Assembly: GCA_002346625.1 (NCBI GenBank)
Contig: DEAF01000017.1
Location: forward strand, 1-8,974
Direction: 5' to 3'
From: Gemmatimonadales bacterium UBA2989
Lineage (GTDB): Bacteria > Gemmatimonadota > Gemmatimonadetes > Longimicrobiales > Gaopeijiaceae
Length of the DNA stretch: 8,974 nucleotides
A model generated the notes under the pieces. It searched no databases and had not been told where the DNA came from. It worked only from the letters and a program-made list of their open reading frames with translations. Within the stretch, counting starts at the first letter, position 1; each line of letters begins with the position of its first letter. The translations under genes were made by a program, and so were the position numbers. Positions 5,767 through 8,974 of this stretch are shown one piece after another.

Positions 5767-7223
5767 ATTTCAAGGATCTACATGAATTTATTGATTTTTT
5801 AGAAGCAAAGGGAGAGCTAGTTCGTATCAAAACCCCCGTTACGTGGGATCTTGAAATAACCGAAATCACCACGCGTACTATTGCAAACCAAGGGCCTGCT
5901 TTGCTTTTTGAAAATGTCGAAGGGTATCAATACCCTCTTCTCATCAATATGTATGGCACCCTCAAGAGAATGGGTTGGGCACTAGGATCCGAAAATTTAG
6001 ATGAATTAGGTCACCGTATACAATCACTGATAGGAATGGCTCAGTCAGGCCCCCCTGAAACAATATTGGCAAAAATGCGAGCCTTAGGCGACCTCGTTAA
6101 ATTGGCTTCATACAAACCCAAACTTGTGAGTAGCGCTCCCTGCCAAGAAGTAGTGTTAAATGGAGAGGATGTTAATCTTTTCGACTTGCCAATCCTCAAG
6201 TGCTGGCCCCTCGATGCAGGAAGATTTATCACTCTCCCCTTAGTAATTACCCAAGACCCCGAAACTGGCATTAGAAACGTCGGTACGTATCGAATGCAAG
6301 TATTTGATCGCAATACTACAGGCATGCACTGGCAAACTCATAAGGTCGGGGCACATCATGCAAGACTAGCTAGAGAACAAGCTAGTCCTAAACTTGAAGT
6401 AGCCGTCGCGTTAGGAGGAGACCCTGCCACCATCTGGACCGGCAGTGCCCCATTACCTCCAAGTGTGGATGAATTCATGATGGCTGGGTTCATACGATCT
6501 CAGCCTATCGAACTAGTGAAAGCAAAAACTGTGAACATTGAAGTCCCTGCCCATGCGGAATTCATTCTAGAAGGGTACGTCACACCAGGAGAAACCATGG
6601 AGGAGGGCCCCTTCGGTGACCATACCGGTTATTACTCTCTGAAGGAACCCTATTCGGTATTTCACATCACAACCATCACACACCGTAAATCACCGGTTTA
6701 TCCCACTGTCGTCGTAGGGAAACCAATACAAGAAGATTATTTTATGGGCAAAGCTACTGAGCGCACATTCCTCCCACTAATCCAATTATTATTACCAGAA
6801 ATACGCGATATAAACATGCCAGGGGAAGGCATATTTCATAATTTGATGATCGTGTCTATACGTAAAGAATTCCCGGGGCAGGCACAAAAGGTCATGCATG
6901 CCATATGGGGGTTAGGATTATTAATGCTCACGAAGACCATTATAGTGCTCGACGATTTCGTCGACATCCAGAACGCGTCCGAGGTGGTTTGGAGAGTAAC
7001 CGCTAACATTAACCCGGAAACTGATCTTCTCATGACTAAAGGTCCCGTAGATGATCTCGACTATGCTACCGCCGGAGAGTTCAGAGTGGGAACCAAAATA
7101 GGAATCGATGCTACTCACAAAATCCCCGGCGAACCTCGCAGCAATGACTGGCCACCGGAAATAGAAATGGAAAACGAGATAAAGAAGCTCGTCACTGAGA
7201 AATGGGAGGATTATGGCATCTAG
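5763..7223 (+). CDS. ubiD: UbiD-family prenyl-FMN-dependent decarboxylase (menaquinone/ubiquinone type)
   Basis: UbiD enzymes remove a carboxyl group from a prenylated aromatic acid using prenylated FMN and a divalent metal. The 486 residues cover the whole family length (E. coli UbiD is about 497). Visible marks are the N-terminal 'EITEITTRT' and 'GPALLFENVEGY', N172 and R177 in 'NVGTYRMQV' (matching the cofactor/metal-site Asn and catalytic Arg of the family), 'VALGGDPATI' at 215-224, 'FILEGYV' with E270, and the glutamate-containing block from E277 to 'EGPFGDHTGYY' (281-291). The start is GTG, forced by the immediate stop behind the nearby ATG. ubiA overlaps the end by 11 bp, and ubiX, which makes the cofactor, comes two genes later. 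This places it in quinone synthesis; I infer the menaquinone (futalosine) branch, where the homologue has been called MqnL, but sequence alone does not separate this from a 4-hydroxybenzoate-derived substrate. Confidence 0.93.
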   Translation: MNFKDLHEFIDFLEAKGELVRIKTPVTWDLEITEITTRTIANQGPALLFENVEGYQYPLLINMYGTLKRMGWALGSENLDELGHRIQSLIGMAQSGPPETILAKMRALGDLVKLASYKPKLVSSAPCQEVVLNGEDVNLFDLPILKCWPLDAGRFITLPLVITQDPETGIRNVGTYRMQVFDRNTTGMHWQTHKVGAHHARLAREQASPKLEVAVALGGDPATIWTGSAPLPPSVDEFMMAGFIRSQPIELVKAKTVNIEVPAHAEFILEGYVTPGETMEEGPFGDHTGYYSLKEPYSVFHITTITHRKSPVYPTVVVGKPIQEDYFMGKATERTFLPLIQLLLPEIRDINMPGEGIFHNLMIVSIRKEFPGQAQKVMHAIWGLGLLMLTKTIIVLDDFVDIQNASEVVWRVTANINPETDLLMTKGPVDDLDYATAGEFRVGTKIGIDATHKIPGEPRSNDWPPEIEMENEIKKLVTEKWEDYGI

Positions 7224-8097
7224 TATCTCAACAAACCGATCCTCACCTATTCAAGTAGCGAAGTATATATTAGAAGCTGTAAAAATGGAGCAAAGCCTTT
7301 TCGCGTTGCCATTCGCTTATATAGGAATGCTTCTTGCTCAACAATCATTCCCCGGCCTAGATACATTCCTCTGGATCACTATTGCCATGATCGGAGCACG
7401 TAATGCGGGAATGGCGCTAAACCGTGTCATCGATCGAGACATGGATGCAAAAAACCCTCGAACCCAATCACGCCACATCCCTCAAGGACTACTGACCAAA
7501 CGGCCTCTGATTATCCTTGCCATAATAGGCATCACTGCAACTATCGTATCTGCCGGAATGCTAAATACTACAGCACTGGTACTCAGCCCAGTCGCCATTT
7601 TCGCCATCGTAGGCTATTCATACGTTAAACGCATTTCATGGATGACACACTTTTTCCTCGGCTGTACCTTATCCATCGCCCCTGCGGGAGCGTGGATAGC
7701 AGTCACAGGACATTTACCAATAGAAGGGATTATATTAACTGCATCCGTAGCTGCATTCGCTAGTGGCTTCGACATTTTCAATACCATCAACGACGTCGAC
7801 TTTGACAGGGCAAATCGGGTCAACGCTATACCAGCGCGATTTGGAGTAGCCACCGCTCTATGGGTTTCCAGAGTATTACATACCCTAACTTCTGTAGGAT
7901 TACTAGTCCTAGGCGTGCTGATGAGTCTCGCTTGGCCTTATTACGTTGCATGGATCACTGCTACGCTGATCCTACTATGGGAACACCAATTGCTTGCAAA
8001 AGATCTTGGGAATATCATGAAGGTATTCTCCTCTCTTAACGCCCTAGTTAGCATGACCATGCTTCTAGGCACAATACTGACACTAGTAGTGTCTTAA
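7213..8097 (+). CDS. ubiA: UbiA-like polyprenyltransferase, integral membrane
   Basis: UbiA-family enzymes attach a polyprenyl chain to an aromatic ring in the cytoplasmic membrane with Mg2+. The 294-residue protein is mostly hydrophobic, with about eight or nine likely membrane helices. The first aspartate-rich motif is N70-x3-D74-x3-D78 in 'NRVIDRDMD', followed by 'NPRTQSRHIP'. The second is around 'NDVDFDR', with D194 and D198 in the DxxxD spacing. 'EQSLFALPFAYIGMLLA' near the N-terminus is typical of the UbiA-like group found in prokaryotes with the futalosine route (MqnP type). The ATG overlaps ubiD by 11 bp, with GGGAGG at 7204-7209 unusually close (3 bp), which suggests translational coupling. 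ubiX begins 9 bp after its stop. The exact aromatic substrate is inferred from the neighbours. Confidence 0.93.
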   Translation: MASSISTNRSSPIQVAKYILEAVKMEQSLFALPFAYIGMLLAQQSFPGLDTFLWITIAMIGARNAGMALNRVIDRDMDAKNPRTQSRHIPQGLLTKRPLIILAIIGITATIVSAGMLNTTALVLSPVAIFAIVGYSYVKRISWMTHFFLGCTLSIAPAGAWIAVTGHLPIEGIILTASVAAFASGFDIFNTINDVDFDRANRVNAIPARFGVATALWVSRVLHTLTSVGLLVLGVLMSLAWPYYVAWITATLILLWEHQLLAKDLGNIMKVFSSLNALVSMTMLLGTILTLVVS

Positions 8098-8106
8098 GGA
8101 ATCACT

Positions 8107-8706
8107 ATGAAGCCATTAATAGTTGCAATCACTGGAGCTAGCGGCTCCGCTCTAGCACGATTAGCGATTGATCGACTGCTTGATATCAAAGTACCGGTAG
8201 AGTTAGTGTGCTCAACAGCAGGAAGGCTAGTATGGGCAGAAGAAATGGACGAGTCATTTGGCAGTGCGCTCGAGCGCTGGCAAGCCTCACCTGATTTCAA
8301 TCATTACGGGATTGGCCAAATCAACGCGCGTATCGCAAGCGGTTCCTTCCCTACGCAAGGGATGTTAATAATCCCGTGCAGTATGAATACAGTTGCATCA
8401 ATCTCCCACGGTATATCTGAAAATCTCATTCAGCGATGTGCCGATGTAACCATTAAAGAGGGACGCAAACTGGTGATAGTACCAAGAGAAAGCCCTCTCT
8501 CTACAATCCACTTGGAGAACATGCTGCGACTAGCTAAACTTGGCACCACTATAGTCACTCCTGACCCAGCTTTCTATTTACATCCTCAAAGCATAGATGA
8601 TGTGACAGACTTCGTCGTCTCACGAGCACTCGTAGCATCAGGTGTCACCGATTCCCTACCTTCTCATCTGCAATACGATAAATCGGATAAGGATCCGCTC
8701 TTTTGA
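8107..8706 (+). CDS. ubiX: UbiX flavin prenyltransferase
   Basis: UbiX joins a dimethylallyl group to reduced FMN, making the prenyl-FMN cofactor that UbiD needs. The 199 residues show the family blocks in order: 'ITGASGS' at 8-14 (flavin phosphate binding), 'PCSMNTVASI' at 90-99, 'ADVTIKEGRKLVIVPRESPL' at 112-131, 'IHLENML' at 134-140, and 'PAFY' at 154-157. Length is close to E. coli UbiX (about 189), with a slightly longer polar C-terminal tail. The ATG follows AAGGA, which overlaps the ubiA stop, leaving 9 bp between the genes. Having ubiX in the same tight cluster as ubiD supports a working cofactor-enzyme pair. Soluble, dodecameric in the family. Confidence 0.96.
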   Translation: MKPLIVAITGASGSALARLAIDRLLDIKVPVELVCSTAGRLVWAEEMDESFGSALERWQASPDFNHYGIGQINARIASGSFPTQGMLIIPCSMNTVASISHGISENLIQRCADVTIKEGRKLVIVPRESPLSTIHLENMLRLAKLGTTIVTPDPAFYLHPQSIDDVTDFVVSRALVASGVTDSLPSHLQYDKSDKDPLF

Positions 8707-8773
8707 ACACTCTATCAATAATCGAATACTGACAAATCCAATATTGCAGTTATCCTTATCAAGCTAAAACACT

Positions 8774-8786
8774 GGAGGCCAACATT
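8774..8786 (+). promoter_or_regulatory. Ribosome binding site and apparent ATT start of ubiE/menG
   Basis: GGAGG at 8774-8778 is followed after 5 bp by ATT at 8784-8786. The frame carries no ATG, GTG or TTG between its upstream stop (TGA at 8730) and the conserved protein core, so ATT at ideal spacing is the best start. Confidence 0.5.
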
Positions 8787-8974
8787 AAGTCGCAACTACA
8801 CGGGGATGATAAAGCACTATATGTACGTTCGCTATTCTCCAGAATAGCGCCTCGATACGACTTGTTAAATTCGGTAATGACCGGATTTATGCACTATAGA
8901 TGGAAAAAACAAACTGTGGTAAAAGGATTGTCTCAGGAAAGAGGAATAGCCTTAGATATTGCCACCGGCACTGG
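8784..8974 (+). CDS. ubiE: UbiE/MenG-family quinone C-methyltransferase, N-terminal fragment
   Basis: The frame is open to the right edge and gives 63 complete residues. The segment 'YVRSLFSRIAPRYDLLN' (13-29), 'MTGFMHYRWKKQTV' (32-45) and 'ALDIATGT' (56-63, the first S-adenosylmethionine-binding motif, usually 'DxxxGTG') are clearly the start of the UbiE/MenG family. The enzyme methylates demethylmenaquinone (or the ubiquinone precursor) as a last step, fitting the genes upstream. It lies 77 bp after ubiX, a wider gap than between the other quinone genes. The start is odd: the only well-placed start codon is ATT, 5 bp after a perfect GGAGG. An in-frame CTG at 8772 overlaps the ribosome site and is less likely. 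A single-base error turning ATG into ATT in the assembly is also possible. The catalytic C-terminal part is not in the window. Confidence 0.9.
   Translation, partial: MKSQLHGDDKALYVRSLFSRIAPRYDLLNSVMTGFMHYRWKKQTVVKGLSQERGIALDIATGT

Noticed and set aside
8772..8774. In-frame CTG as the ubiE start
   Set aside because: It overlaps the first base of the GGAGG ribosome site, so it cannot use that site; the ATT at 8784 is better placed.
1..8974. CRISPR, insertion sequence, integrase, toxin-antitoxin or phage-defence content
   Set aside because: No repeat-spacer pattern, transposase or nuclease motifs, or terminal inverted repeats were seen; every sizeable open frame is a housekeeping or conserved-family gene or a mirror frame of one.

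Overview
The window is a gene-dense bacterial chromosome segment with moderate GC by eye, short intergenic gaps and no mobile elements, CRISPR arrays, tRNA or rRNA genes that I can see. The gene content fits a free-living bacterium that makes its own vitamin B6 by the PdxS/PdxT route and uses a polyprenyl quinone, most likely menaquinone. A Ycf45/R3H-type P-loop ATPase followed by thymidylate kinase, together with a ubiD-ubiA-ubiX-ubiE set, suggests Chloroflexota (for example Dehalococcoidia/SAR202-like marine lineages). That placement is an inference from family distributions, not something the sequence proves.

Left part (1-1462): the C-terminal end of an ABC-F type ATPase runs in from the left edge on the + strand and stops at 502. 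Converging on it from the right is a minus-strand pair, a flavin reductase-like protein followed by a small DUF971 / gamma-butyrobetaine-hydroxylase-N-like metal-binding protein (45 bp apart, probably one transcript).

Middle (about 1430-1678): a divergent promoter region. The rightward side has a near-consensus sigma-70 promoter (TTGCGA, 17 bp, TATAAT) in front of pdxS.

Right part (1679-8974): eight genes, all on the + strand: pdxS, pdxT, an R3H-domain ATPase, tmk, ubiD, ubiA, ubiX and the start of ubiE/menG, which is cut by the right edge. The first four are spaced 70-82 bp apart and may be one long transcript or several. The last four are the late steps of quinone synthesis: prenylation of the aromatic ring precursor (UbiA-like), decarboxylation (UbiD-like, prenyl-FMN dependent), supply of prenyl-FMN (UbiX) and ring methylation (UbiE/MenG). 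With no men genes visible, and because this exact enzyme set completes the futalosine route to menaquinone, that pathway is my preferred reading.

I do not see a clearly new biological system. The most interesting details are start-site features: ubiE appears to begin with a rare ATT codon directly behind a perfect GGAGG; ubiD begins with GTG overlapped by an out-of-frame ATG-TGA start-stop; pdxT begins with TTG; and ubiA overlaps ubiD by 11 bp.
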